This document shows, one piece after another, positions 32,936 through 45,298 of a DNA stretch of 64,000 nucleotides. The notes beneath the pieces were generated by a model. That model was not told where the DNA came from and did no database searches. It saw only the letters and a list, made by a program, of their open reading frames with translations. The DNA is from Medicago truncatula (Eukaryota > Streptophyta > Magnoliopsida > Fabales > Fabaceae), in assembly GCF_003473485.1 (NCBI RefSeq), contig NC_053042.1:47455762-47519761 (forward strand). Direction: 5' to 3'. Both the position numbers and the translations under genes were made by a program. The number at the start of each line of letters is the position of its first letter. The stretch's first letter is position 1.

Positions 32936-35782
32936 TTAAACAAGTCTAGGAATAGCCACAACTTTGAGAGGGTTCTTCATCTCACAAGATAGCTTGAGCA
33001 CCTCAGTGAGGTCAACTTGATTATCCATATCTTGAACCCATTGAAACTTGTGAACCAATCTAGCCACCCAAAGACTGACAGTCACAAGCCCTAGGTTCCT
33101 ACCAGGGCAAACCCTACGACCAGCTCCAAAAGGTGCAAGCCTTAAATCAACACCCCTCACATCCATTTCTACACCTCCTTCATTCTTCAAAAACCTCTCA
33201 GGCTTGAAGGCAAATGGATTGGTCCACACATTGGGATCGTGGGTTATGGCCCACATGTTGACCATTGTTGTTGTGTTAGTAGGGACCACCATTCCATTGC
33301 TGAGCTGGACATCTGATGTGGATAAACGGGCCCACGAAAGTAGAGGGCCAATTGGATGAAGTCTCAATGTTTCTTTCACTATGGCTTCTAGGTATGGCAT
33401 TTTTGTGATATCAGCATCTGTAACGTTGTCTTTGTCTCCTACAACGTTGTCAAGCTCTTCTCGAAGTCTTGTTTGGATTTGTTGGTTCAAAATAAGCTCT
33501 GCCATTATCCATTCAGTAAGAAGTGCTGTTGTATCCGTGCCACGAAATATCATCTCCTGCAAACCCAACTCATCAAAAAATATATTTTTGGATATTAATT
33601 AGAAATACTAGTACTAATGATGATAACTCGTTTAATACTAGTATTGTTTAAGGTTATTTACAAATTAGAAGTTGGTTATTATAAAACAAATTAATAGATT
33701 ATATCATATTAGGTCTAATATTCATCATTACAAAACAAAATTATAAGGTGAAATATGTCACTCTTTATAAATTTTAATTTGACCTTAGTTTTTTTTTTTG
33801 TATGTTGATGAAATGAGAAAATCATTATAAACTCACATACACCAAATTCTAATTTGACTTTATCTTTTAACGGAAAATCATAGAGATATGCAACCTAAAC
33901 AATATTGATAGTATCGGATGTGCTAAGTCTTATCTTTATTCTATGTGATTTGGATTTTTTCAATAAAAATATCAATTTGTTAAGCTATGATTTGATTAGT
34001 GTATAACTTTACCCTTTTAAAATCAATGAACGGTTTATAATTAAATATGCAAGTTGACAAACATACACATCTTGATACATGCAAACAAATCGTGCGTTTC
34101 AAAAACACTAAAACCCATGACTATCAATATCATAGGATTGAAGTCACGTGTTTTTCGTATTTGACTCCATTTTGTCCTCCACAAATGATGAATATATACT
34201 TCCTCCGGTCTTTATTATAAGAAACTTTTGACTTTTTAGATTTATTATGTAAGTGATGTATCTAATATATATTTATAACAAGATATATTAATTATTTAAT
34301 GAATCTATAAAAAGTAAAAAGTTTCTTATAATAAGGATCAGAGGGAGTATTTGATTAGACAATGAAAATGGAACCCATATAAAGTGGTGGGACATACATT
34401 GATTTCACCCAATAAATGAGTGAGTACTAGAGAGTGCGCTTAAAAGAGAGTGTTGCTAACATTCCTCAAAAAATTATCTTTCTCTTTGAACTGCATGACT
34501 TTCTGTGGCCTTTTTCTCTCACCTAGGTATATACATACGTACTAAAATATTCATGGTCAAAACATTAAGTTATACTCACTCCTTTTTGTATTTATGCCTA
34601 ATATTACTACTATTTTGCACGAACCATAAACTTGTTTTCATATATTGAAAGATTTTAATCGTACTGATAAGTTTTATTGAATCTTTCACCTATTCACTTT
34701 TTATTTTATTTTATATATATATTATTGTAATGGTAAAATAATTGATAAGATGAGGTATAGTAATCATCTATTATTAAAAAGGAATAGTGGTAATATAAAA
34801 GCACACAAACCCATAGAATGGCAATGATGTCGTCCTCTTGGAGCTTCTCATCACCTTTAAGAGAGAGTAGAACATCTACAAAGTCAGAGTCATCCGAAAG
34901 CATCTTAGAAGGAGCAATTCGATGTTCATCCAAAATCTTCTTTACAAATTTCTTAACACGGGGAGCAAGAGCCAAGCACCGTTCGCGAATATGATAAGGA
35001 TCATAAAAGAAGCTAATCCAAGGCACATAATCAGACCAATTGAAAGCTCCCAAAAGCTCAAACCCTTCCCTCACCATCTCATGCAGCTCTTTAACGTGAC
35101 ATTGTTCTTGGTCGTATAATCTTTTTCCAAAAACAGTGCCCATAACGTTATTGAGAGCTGCATCTTGAAGGTGCTTTCTTAGACAAACAAATCCATGATT
35201 GGATTGTTCATTAGCTATGGAGCATAACATGACGGCGCAATCTAGCCTACGACCAGCTTCGTGGGCTATAATGCGTCGTGGAGAGAAAAGGTTAGTTGAT
35301 GCTACTTTACGTAGCAAACGCCAATATGTTCCGTTTGGTGCAAAACCAATGGCACGACTAAACATAAGGCTTTTAGCAGATTGTTTAATGGGACGGTTTG
35401 AAAAATGTGGCGAGTTCAATATTTCACGTGCTATGTGAGGGTTTGAGGTGATAACTGCAGGGGTTGAGCCTAAACTAAAGGCCATGAGTTGTTTTGTGGA
35501 TGATAGGGTTGAAGCTATGGATGCAAGTGTACGGTGAGGTAGGTTATGGTTTAAGGTGAATAACATGCCAGATATTGGGAGTCCTTTTGGTCCTTGTATA
35601 GGGATTTGACCCATTTGGTTTCTTTTATTTCTCCAAGCTATACCTCCTTTTGGGATTGTCCATTTTAGAAATGCAATGGAAAACAGTGCAAGTAGGATTA
35701 CCAAGAGGAGATTGTTAAGTGCTATGGGTGGAAGTGTAAACATCCACCAATTTGTTTCTAATGAGGATGACGGTAAACCCAT
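32936..35782 (-). CDS. Cytochrome P450, CYP78A family
   Basis: An ER-anchored P450 of the plant CYP78A family, whose members control organ and seed size (KLUH type) through an unidentified substrate. Exon 1 is 35782-34811 and exon 2 33556-32936, split in phase 0 between LW and EMIFRGTDT, the usual CYP78A intron site; the protein has 530 residues. I prefer the ATG at 35782 ([11 protein letters not shown]) because it gives the family length; an upstream ATG at 35827 would add 15. Seen in order: N-terminal anchor ([18 protein letters not shown]), [12 protein letters not shown], the family-like [14 protein letters not shown]-helix [20 protein letters not shown] (ExxR), FKPERF and the heme loop [12 protein letters not shown] with its Cys. 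All catalytic motifs are intact. The 1.25-kb intron holds two MITE sequences. Confidence 0.94.
34199..34347. mobile_element. Stowaway-type MITE in CYP78A intron
   Basis: A 149-bp element with ends CTTCCTCCGGTC and (reverse) CTCCCTCTGATC and inner TTATTATAAGAAACTTTT inverted repeats, flanked by TA on both sides, as in Tc1/mariner Stowaway elements. Confidence 0.88.
34370..34468. mobile_element. Truncated Mutator-like MITE
   Basis: Homologous to the right half of the element at 14716-14889 (ACATTGATTTC(A/G)CC, AAAAGAGAGTGTTGCTAACA, ATTCCTC). The left half is missing. Confidence 0.65.
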
Positions 35783-35867
35783 TATGTAAAGGCAAGGAAT
35801 GAAAACAAAGGTTGTGGAAGAATGCAAAAGAAAGATGGGACTTGGGAGGAGAGGTTAGAAAGCTTGG

Positions 35868-35889
35868 TATAAATAGCTGTGCATGCATG
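35868..35889 (-). promoter_or_regulatory. CYP78A core promoter: TATA box and RY motif
   Basis: On the minus strand, TATTTATA (35868-35875) lies about 90 bp upstream of the preferred ATG, and CATGCATG (35882-35889) lies just upstream of it. CATGCATG is the RY element bound by B3 factors in seeds. Position and sequence are seen; function is inferred. Confidence 0.5.
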
Positions 35890-36915
35890 GGATGAGATAG
35901 AGGTTTTTGGGGTAGGGTAAATTTGAAGATATTTGTATAGAGTGAGTCACCACAATGGTATTATTAATTAAAATTGTAGTCGTTGGTCAATTTAATTTAT
36001 AAATTTATAGATAATATTTTACTCCTTGAAATTGAAGACCATGCAAACCAATTTAGTCTTTGCTAATCAACTTTGATAACGTAAGTATAGAGATAAACAT
36101 AAGAACATCTATGATAGAGGTCTTTTCTTATTTAATATATCAGATAAATACATTCATTGTGCTGGAAGAAAATTGTAGCTCTCACATGCACCATTTTTTA
36201 AGAGAAATTCTGTGAGACCACAAGCTTTTGGATGGTATAAGATTTGGACAAACTCAAAAATAAAAGTAAAATGATGGAAAGAAAAAAGTTAAATAATGTG
36301 TATTTTTTAAATGATTAAATGACATGTATTTTTATTGTCCCACAAAATTTTACGCCGAAAATCTTGTGTCCTTTATAACTCTTCAATTATTTTTTTTATT
36401 CTTTTTACCGCATTACTCTTCAATTTATTTCGTTTTAATAATAAAAAAATCATTTATTGAAGTTCGACATTTTCTTAATCTAAGTTGGCAGTTTTTCTTT
36501 TAAGAGAAATGATATTTGTATCATCATTTTGTGAAGAATTTTTTTACAACTTTATCTCTCATACGCACATTAAGATCTTATTCTATTTTTTCTTTATTCT
36601 TTTTATATTGTTTTTGACCAATAAGAAGAAAAAAAAAAAAAATTATCATAAAAGTTGTAAAAATATCATTGCTCTTTTTTAAACATATAGTCATTGCATA
36701 TACACTTTTGAGGGAAAGTTGTTGCATATACACTTGTTTTTACAACCATTTTTTCTTCTTCCAAATTTTAATAGTATTCACAAAATATAAAAAAAAAAAT
36801 CTAAAAATAAGCGGTACAAATAAACATTAAAAAATCTAAAAATAAGCAGTACAAATAAAAACATTAATAAGTGTTGGTTGGAGAGATTTGATGTTTATCA
36901 AGTAATAACTTTAAA

Positions 36916-36960
36916 AAACTACAAAATGAATTTTTTTTTTTTAGTGAAACTACAAAATGA
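36916..36960 (-). repeat. Oligo(T) insertion footprint, 14-bp duplication
   Basis: AAACTACAAAATGA occurs twice without mismatch (36916-36929, 36947-36960) around a 17-bp insert: A, a T run, then AGTG. Confidence 0.65.
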
Positions 36961-37078
36961 TTGATGCGCATATAAAAAATTATTTTAAGCACTAAAAATG
37001 ATAAATTCCATTATGGATTTTTTAAACAAATCACTACACATATGATGGACCAAGCATGTCATAAATTAGGATGTATTA

Positions 37079-37080
<2 letters not shown>

Positions 37081-37144
<64 letters not shown>
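37081..37144. repeat. (AT)n microsatellite
   Basis: A pure AT run of about 64 bp; its length in assemblies is likely unreliable. Confidence 0.95.
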
Positions 37145-37146
<2 letters not shown>

Positions 37147-37809
37147 CTAATATACGGTTAAAGAGATTACTGTTAGTTTAATCCAGTTAGTAGATATGTT
37201 ATATATTATAGGTAGAGGTTAAGGTTTGAACTCAGTTCTCAGTTCTCTCTTGCTATTAGACTACTTGATAAAAATATATATTTTTATCAACTTTGTTATG
37301 TTGAGAGTTTAGTCCATTCTATTAGATTTATCCATGTCAATTCAAAGGTGTATTTTTAACTATCCTTGTTAAAAGGTAAATAGAAAGTAATCCATTGCGT
37401 GCAAATGGGGTTAAAGGTACTTGGTGTTGCTGAATGCAGAAAATAAAAATGTCCCATTTGTTTCTTTTTATTGCTTTGGCTACTTTCCCTACTTCTATGG
37501 TACTGTGCAATATACCAAATATCATAGCAGAAGTGGCTTTTCTTTCTTAAAAAAAAAAAGATGATAAAGATGATAATTAGCTCAATATTCAACGAATTTT
37601 ATGTAGATTCAAATACTATCTTAAAATTTGAAATAGATTTAACTCAATTTCTAATACCACTCGAAAAAAATAGCAGGACCGAAATTGCATAACTAAACCT
37701 AAAAGAACACCAAATGTAATATTAAGTCTTCTTAACTAAATTTAGAATTCCTATAATGGTTCACAATGTCTTTCATTTAACTTTTCACTTATATGATTAT
37801 TCATTATTT

Positions 37810-37846
37810 TGGCTTTAACTCTTAAAAAAAAAAAAAATGGCTTTAA
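37810..37846 (+). repeat. Poly(A)-only insertion footprint
   Basis: TGGCTTTAA (9 bp) on both sides of CTCTT plus a run of about 14 A. Confidence 0.55.
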
Positions 37847-39360
37847 TTGTGAGTCCACAATATAGAAGGAATTGCTGGCAAGGTTCCACAAGGCACAAAT
37901 CAAGCGATAACACCTAAATTCGGACGATATTATTTTTTTAGTTGTCAAAATTGTGTTAGCTCAGATGTAAAATTGTTTTTTGATGAAATCGAAATGTTTA
38001 ACAAGTTTGAGTGAGTTAACATGTGGTAGACTCAAGTAAAATCGTCCAAGTTTAAGATTTAACACTTCAAAACACGCTGTTTAATTTTGGATCATTTTTT
38101 ATGGGTCTTTTTATGTTAAAATTCAATTCTTGTTTCAAGCTCAGTAATCTAAAGTACTTACCTTGCCTTTACGGTGAACACTTTCTTGTCTTGCCTTGTT
38201 TTTCTTCTAAAACCTTCTGAAACAAACAACACAATCACAATATTTATGGTGGTTAGGTATACTTTGTATTTATAATTAATTCATATTTTATACCATCGAT
38301 ATATTTACAAGATTTATATTAACTACATATGTCATGTATACTATAAATTTTATATAATTTTAATTTTAGGTAAACTCGTACGAGTTTATGAGTCGAGTTT
38401 AATAAGGTAAAACGAGTTGACGTAAACTCTCGAGTTGTAAAATCTTGGTTGGCGACGATGTCGTTGACGAACAGGTTGAAAGAATAAAAACTTGTAGCTT
38501 TCAATCTGAGCATTGAAGAAGAGTGTAGTTGTCAAAAGTGTACATATAACTGAGATCCAACATTGTGAATTATGAGTTTGCTACGAATCATTTACTCATG
38601 TTTTGAGAGAAACAATTCAGATTAAGGTTTTGGTCCTGTCAACCTGAAGAAATATGGGTGAGAAAATGATTGAGTTTTTATCCATTCTTACTTTGGTCCT
38701 TTTGCTGCTGTGGACAATAAAATTGGTTGAAGAATTGTCAACTCATATGACACTGTGAGTGACTTTCTAGAACTAAAGTGGTTCTTTACTTGTTTTTCAT
38801 CCTATAAAACATTATCGGATCTATCTAAATTGATACGCAAGTTCCAATATCCGGCGTTGAGGAGGGCGTGTGTTAGGGCGGGAGGCGTGTTGGTACATCG
38901 TGTGCGCTTCCTTTCTATTCGCACCCAAAGCACGCTGCTCAAAGACTCACCTCACGTGGATACGAGTTATTCAAGAATGAAGAATATACTCCGATGCATG
39001 CAATTTTTACTCCCAAGGACAATGTAACTTCAAACTTCAAACAAGTGGCTTAGAGTTACTTGCCAATGGCTCCTTCTTCAACGGTAGTGTGTACACACGG
39101 ACAATACTTAGTAAAGTGTTCATGTATAACTAACTTAAATAATGATGTAGAGCCATCATAATAATGATATTGTTTGTCGAATATTAATCGTCAAAATGCG
39201 AATTGAGAGTACTTGTAAACACCGTAACGGTCAACTCAATAAGAGAGCAAAAGTGAAAAGTATTGAAATGATAGAAGTTGTCTACTTTGAATTATGGTCC
39301 AATGATCTTTTTATACGATCATTAAAGTAACAATTGATGTAGCCAATGGAAGGCTATTAC

Positions 39361-39409
39361 GAATAAAGGAATTTGATTTTTTTTTTTTAGAGGAATAAAG
39401 GAATTTGAT
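39361..39409 (-). repeat. Oligo(T) insertion footprint, 17-bp duplication
   Basis: GAATAAAGGAATTTGAT is repeated perfectly (39361-39377, 39393-39409) around an 11-base T run plus AGAG. Confidence 0.75.
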
Positions 39410-39615
39410 AACTATCAAACGTTGGTGAGCTTTGATGGTCGGAAGCATTACATATCCTAGAAAATCTTAAGCTTTTGACTGTTTTCATAATCGGGGGTAA
39501 CCCTTGTTGGAGATGTGATGTACGCTAGATTTGAGCCTTTGTGTAATTGAGCTGATGCTTGCTTTTTTTACTTTCAAAAGTTTCTGATAACACATGAAAA
39601 TGATCAAAAAAACCC

Positions 39616-39677
39616 TACGGTAGTTACCTACCGTCGGTTTTCTAGTTATAAGTCAGCGGTAATTAACTACCGCCGGG
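39616..39677. repeat. Two adjacent related palindromes
   Basis: CGGTAGTTACCTACCG and GCGGTAATTAACTACCGC are each near-perfect inverted repeats with related sequence, about 45 bp apart in AT-rich DNA. They could be TIR remnants or form a small cruciform; no function can be assigned. Confidence 0.6.
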
Positions 39678-40009
39678 AGTACTATAAATATTTCCATGTG
39701 TTATCTTATCTTATTATCTAATCCTAAGCTACAATGTAAACAACTTTGAAAAACCCTAATCTTTGCTAATGAGCGGGAAAATATTGCTTACTTACTTATT
39801 TAATGCCAATTTCAAAATTCAAATTCATCTTATTGTATGATAGGGCGCTGAACCATCATTAATGCAAATTAAATGTAGATATTCCATTACGAGGCTCTTA
39901 ACCATGTATTGTAAGCAAATGCTACAGACTCTTCACATTCCTATCACATGCATTGAATGTTTTCGTATTTCCAATGCAAGAGTTACTAATTGAACGTGTT
40001 ATAGCCATC

Positions 40010-40430
40010 TATAAATACAGATGATCTTTCTGGCTTCCATACACTTCCAATTCATTCCATTCGGCCATGGCTCACAGTAGCATACACACCTTTCTGTCGT
40101 ACCATGTTATGATAGGCAAGGGTTATAGTTTACGTGATTTTGAGTTAGTATTCAATATTTGTATTTGTTTCCAACCATCTAACATGTTTGTCATTTCATT
40201 ATGATTTCTTTGCAGCTCCTTTGGACCCAAATCCAATGACTGACGCAGACAGAAGGATCAATAAGCTGAAGCTAAAATATAGGACATATATGATTGAGAT
40301 GGATGTTAACTGGGTAAGTTCTTTGCTGTCTTTTACACATGAGCATGGATAGATACATAAAATTCTTATCATTTATTTGTTTTTTTGCAGGCTTCTGTTA
40401 TGCTCCCCAAAATGGTTTTTTTGATCTTTT
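40010..40430 (+). pseudogene. Gene-like exons inside putative Helitron
   Basis: A TATA-like CTATAAATAC near 40010 is followed by an ATG at 40066 (MAHSSIHTFLSYHVMIGKG). An exon with good splice signals, TTTGCAG|40216-40313|GTAAGT, encodes PLDPNPMTDADRRINKLKLK then YRTYMIEMDVNW, and another AG at 40390 precedes ASVMLPKM. I do not recognise the protein. The first exon has no clean donor and no long frame continues. It may be a captured gene fragment or a decayed Helitron gene. Confidence 0.35.
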
Positions 40431-41822
40431 TCTGTTATAGATTTGTAGAAATTATCATTTTAAAAATTGAATCACGACATCTACAAATAGGAGGTAATTT
40501 GGATTTTCAGTAGGAATTGGTGAAAGTTTTCTAGGATTCTCTTTTTATATTACATAATATAAAAAGAACAGCATAATTTCTATAGCATAACATATGTTAT
40601 AAAATTTTGATTGGAATACGAATTGTTGTTTTGTTTCATTCTTTGGAAATGTAATGTTCCTACTTCTTATGTGTTACCGATTTGATTTGCAGGTATGATT
40701 GGCTATTCATATTTTGCAGGTTTGATTGGTAGAGGAGTATCCCACATAATAGATTGGCATCTCATACCTATGATGAATGTTCAAAATGACCAACTTTTGA
40801 ACCTTTATGTTTTTTTTGTTTGATGTCCATTTTATTTGGATTCTTTTTCAATATTTTTTTTCTCCTCATCTGTGTTGCTTTATGAGGTTCTTTCATCCTT
40901 TTATCTTTATATGAATTGTTGGATTTTCTACCTTAATATTTTTATTTATAGATTTTTTTTGTTCTCCATCTTATATTAGCATAAGACATTCTTATGCAAT
41001 TTAAAGAAATTGTCTTGAAATCGCTTGATTTGAATGGCAATTTTCTCTGAATTGGAAAATATTGAAATCATATATGATTGTATTAGGAAGTTAAAAGTTA
41101 TAATTGTCTCTAGGAATTGGAGAGCCGACGTGCAATACATTGTACTCAAGGTGTTACTTTGTTAAATTTATTGTATATTGTGGTTGTTTGTGCAATTTTT
41201 AATCTGTCAGTTTTGTAATTAACCTGGGTTCACACTTTAAAGGAGTTAAGAGTAGTCCATAATATGTTACTTTGAGAATAAATGATCTTTTAGTTATGTT
41301 ACTGATTTTATTTTATGCTTTGTGGTAACAGTTTCAAGGGAACACATTTAAAAGAAATTAGGCATTTAGAATGCAATTTGTAAAGTAAAAGTCAACAGGG
41401 TAGCTGATCAAGGGAACACATTTGGTCTATTGATGTCTAAAGTGATAGTATTTTTTTAGTCTCATGATGCAATTTGTAGCAATTAGGCATTCATATATAA
41501 ACGACAACCAGTTATCAAAAGAACAATTTATTTGGGTTGTATTAGTAGAGGTAATTGAAAACGAAGTATGCTCTATGTTTTTGCTGATAAACTATTCGAA
41601 ATTGCTCATAAGCTTCTCATTTTTGCACAAAAGCTCTTTAATTTATTGGAACATATCTTCCAATGACACAAATCTATTAGAAAGTATCTTGAAGAGAATA
41701 CACATTTGATACACGTACTTCATATTCGCGCAACTTGGATGGTGACGTCATAGATGATGTTCACATTTTCAAAGAACATTATTTTTTATATTATTTGAAT
41801 GTTTTGTTTCTAATAATTATGA

Positions 41823-41852
41823 CCCGTGCGACAGCACGGGTGCAAGGTCTAG
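41823..41852 (+). mobile_element. Helitron 3' terminus
   Basis: A GC-rich hairpin CCCGTGC-gaca-GCACGGG (41823-41840) is followed after 8 nt by CTAG and then T, the canonical Helitron 3' end (hairpin, short spacer, CTRR, insertion before T). The 5' TC end was not identified, so the length is unknown; the exon-like sequences at 40.0-40.4 kb may belong to it. Confidence 0.72.
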
Positions 41853-42995
41853 TTAGGAATATTTGGAAATCAGAAAATCAATTTTCAATTGAACCTATGC
41901 TTGATAGAGGGTTTTTGGACAAAGATGTTTTTGGTCCTTGTAGGTGTCCAACATGGTTATTTGGCGAGTCCCAAACAGATAAATAATCAATTTTAAGAAA
42001 TACTTTTTATTCTACTGAACCAACAAAACTTTATCATCATTTGAATGCTTATCTCTTTTTGCAACAAACAACATTTTTTTCTTTTTAATTAATTTGCTAC
42101 ATCTATAGATCAATTTTTATATAAATAATATACTCAGAAGTAACATATTATAAATACTACTCCGTTTGTTCATTTTTTATTGTAGTAATGCGTGCAAATT
42201 ATAAAGAAAAAAAAAACTATAAGTTTGATTCAAATTATGTGTATAGACGTTCATGACTTTCAATTGTAACAAATAGTTTAATTAGTATTATATGCCAATG
42301 TACAATTATTAATATATTATACAAACTTTTAATGATGTGTTGCTATATCAATTAATGAATATAACAACTCGTGTATTTTTATATTTATTGATTGATGTGG
42401 CAACACATATTAAATGCATGTGTAAATTAATTGTACACAATAAAAGTATACTAATTAAATTTTCAAATCATATTTTTTTCTCAATAACACCAACAATACA
42501 GTAAATATAATATACATTTTTATTTTTTTTCAATGATGGTGACAATATAACATTTTGTTATAACTCTTTTTTTCCATGGAATAACTCAAAATTTTATCTT
42601 ATAAAGAAATTTATATAATAGTGGTAGTATAATATAATTTAATTTCCCATCATCTTAGCACATGCCACGTCACCCCCTCCTGACCCCACCGACCCTTCCA
42701 CCTCCCACTAGCTCTGATGCACCTTCCTACAATTCTATTGCTCCTTCAACATTGGATATCACTGTGACTATGTGTGCGTGAGTTGTTGTTCAGTGAAAAT
42801 GTGAGACCGTTTTCATTGATAGTACACGCAAGAAGCCAAAAACTAACCAATTGGAACGACTAAAAGTTTTTATTGAGAGGTCTATCTTAGCAACCTAAAT
42901 CTACTTGCATGTGACTCTCCAAAATAAAAAGATTCTTTATTTTTTTTTTACTTTGTTACTTTTGGATTTAACTATTTCATAATAAACATATTTTA
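41853..42995. other. Gene-free stretch
   Basis: AT-rich; a C-rich patch at 42660-42760 (CACCCCCTCCTGACCCCACC) stands out but encodes nothing recognisable. Confidence 0.4.
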
Positions 42996-42999
42996 AATG

Positions 43000-43560
43000 T
43001 TTTTTTAACATCAAAATTTATTAGAAAATGAGAAAAGTACAAGCGGTACTCGCTTCGTAAGAAAACCATTACCCTACTATAAGAAATTAAACAAAAAAAA
43101 GGATTTGAATACCATTTGAAATACAAGCATAGACCTTCTAATTTTCTAGCAATAAACCACCTCCATGAGATGACTTTGATGCAATCTCTTTCGCCTCGGA
43201 ATTCTTAAAGAAAAAATAACCTTATTTCGAGCTTCCCAATATTTCCAAATTGTTGCATGCCAAATAAGCGTTAATCCCTTCCAATATTTTTTATTACAAA
43301 AGATGAGGATGAAAAGTAGTCAAGGACGGAAACAACATTTTCAGGTAAAATCACCCCCATTCCAATTCATTTAAAAATGGAATACCAAATCCTTCCGACA
43401 AAACTACATCTATAAAACAAATGATCTTCCACTTCTTATTTCTCCGGGCTCCACACACAATCCGAAAACACCCCCTCCGACAACACACCTCCTTTAGATA
43501 AATTTGAAAGAGTCGGAAGTCTTTCAAGAATAAGTTGACATGAGAAAATTTGCGATGACA
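43000..43560 (-). pseudogene. LINE C-terminal zf-RVT remnant
   Basis: The minus strand reads, with stops and frame changes, SWQLILERLPTLSNLSKRGV, then EVEDHLFYRCSFVGRIWYSI, then NIGKLEIRLFF and IKVISWRWFIARK. This is the zinc-binding tail typical of plant non-LTR reverse transcriptase proteins (H-L-F-x-C...IW). It is inactive. Confidence 0.75.
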
Positions 43561-44296
43561 TTACATTTTACTTTAAAAAAAAAATCAAAGCATGAGAAAA
43601 TGTGGGTAATGGGCCTTATGGGCTTCTCGAATGGAACTTATATTTGGTGTTTGGTGGTTGCTCTTTTTACCCCATATTTGCTCTCTATTATAAAAAATTA
43701 AAAAAAACAACATTTGATAGCTATTTACTGAAACCTTTAAAATCACGAAGGATATTGTTTGGTAGTTACGAACTGTTTGAGCATCTGCGGGGTAATAATA
43801 ACAAAATTCTTGGTTTATTTATAATTTTTTGTTTTGTTTTATTATTTTAAAACAAAATAAAAAAACAAGGACACCAGGATCCACATAAATAAATGTTATA
43901 TCAAACTATGAGTGAAGACATGTTTTTATGGTATTTTTGTTCCTTTAAAAATTAAAAGCCTCTGAAAATGTTAACACGCACCCTTAGAAATATATGTTAA
44001 AGGATTCGATATCAAAATTTTATCTTAAAAATTGTATCAATTTATTTTTCAAAATGTTAAAATTTATTTTTTAATAATAAATATTTTCTATTTATAGAAT
44101 CTTTAGCACGTCTTTTAAAGACACATGCATGTTAGCCTGATCCATAGAATAAAAGGAGTGTAATGAAGATATATTATTTGTCTAAATTAATTTTACACGA
44201 ACATCAAATAAATACCTCAATAAGCCTATTTGGACTTTGAGATTTTCGCACTAAATGCAATAAAATGTAAATTTATTTTGCACAAGTTCTCCGGTT

Positions 44297-45049
44297 CATG
44301 GTAGACAAACTCGCGATCCAACTCGTAGGATCGTTTGAGTTCGTGATCTCACATCCCCTCGCCGTGCCGGAACGTCGTCGGAATCGCTTTTTGGTGGTTG
44401 CGGTTTGGATCGTCGTTGAAAAACGCAAACGCGTTTGTATCGTACGATTCAGACGAGTCAATTTTGAAACCCCGAAAACCGGGTTCGCGGGTCGGTCCGT
44501 GACTCGGTTATTGTTTCGTTTTCCAGAAATTCAGTTTTCTGGGTCAGGTTCGTGATCCGCATTCACCCCAAACGCATTTTTGCAATCAGAAATGCAAAAA
44601 AAAAAAGTGTTTCACTCTTATTATTCTCTGAAACGGTTTCTAATTCCCTTATTAAACCCATTGATCATTGAAATTAAACCCATTAATTATTGAAAATCTT
44701 CCCAATACACCTACTATCAATAATTAGGGAAATTTTTCAGTACACCCATAAAGAACTTTACCAATGCAATTCTCATATTCATAGCACTCAACTCCCTCTC
44801 TGAAAGATGATTTTAGGAGTGATGTGCTACTGTTTTGAATATTAGAGTTGTTTTAATGTGCTACTGTTAATGAATATGAATGTTATTTGAAGTTTTTATC
44901 TATTAAATTGTGTTGCTTCATATGCATATGTATGAATTTATATGGAATATATATGAATTTTTAAATTTGGTAGGATCTTACGATCCCCCGATTCACGATC
45001 TCGTGGGTCCTATCCGATCTTATCTAGGATCTCGAGTTTGTCTACCTTA
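44297..45049. mobile_element. Nonautonomous hAT element with GC-rich half
   Basis: A 753-bp element with ends CATGGTAGACAAACTCG and (reverse) TAAGGTAGACAAACTCG, flanked by 8-bp CTCCGGTT (44289-44296) and CTCCCGTT (45050-45057). An 8-bp duplication fits hAT. The left 270 bp is strikingly GC-rich compared with its surroundings and is open on both strands (44298-44555), without homology I recognise. It shares GTAGGATCTTACGATCC with the smaller hAT at 49540-49802. Confidence 0.75.
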
Positions 45050-45298
45050 CTCCCGTTAGCCTCTTTGAAGTTTGAACCCATTTCATACGATAAATAATGT
45101 AAGATTTACACGTCCACGTTTAGTATATAAAGGACCTCTATAAGCCTATTTGAACATGGAAATTTTCCCAACTTTGATTAAATAGACCCATCTCACATAA
45201 ACTTCATACTTATTTAAGAGTGATAATATAAAATCTCAAACCAATTGCATTCTCAACTAAACACCTTTTTTCTCAATCTCAAAATACTCGCATGTTTT

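Larger units (their letters stand above)
35900..38999. other. Gene-free AT-rich stretch
   Basis: I see no gene. A GC-richer patch (38850-38960) keeps a short open frame but matches nothing I know. Small repeats inside are listed separately. Confidence 0.4.

Noticed and set aside
35783-35827. An upstream ATG for the CYP78A gene
   Set aside because: It adds 15 residues before a typical anchor and gives an unusual length; kept only as an alternative.
44273-44555. Protein-coding gene in the GC-rich block
   Set aside because: Open on both strands because stops are rare in GC-rich DNA; lies wholly within a hAT element and resembles no family.
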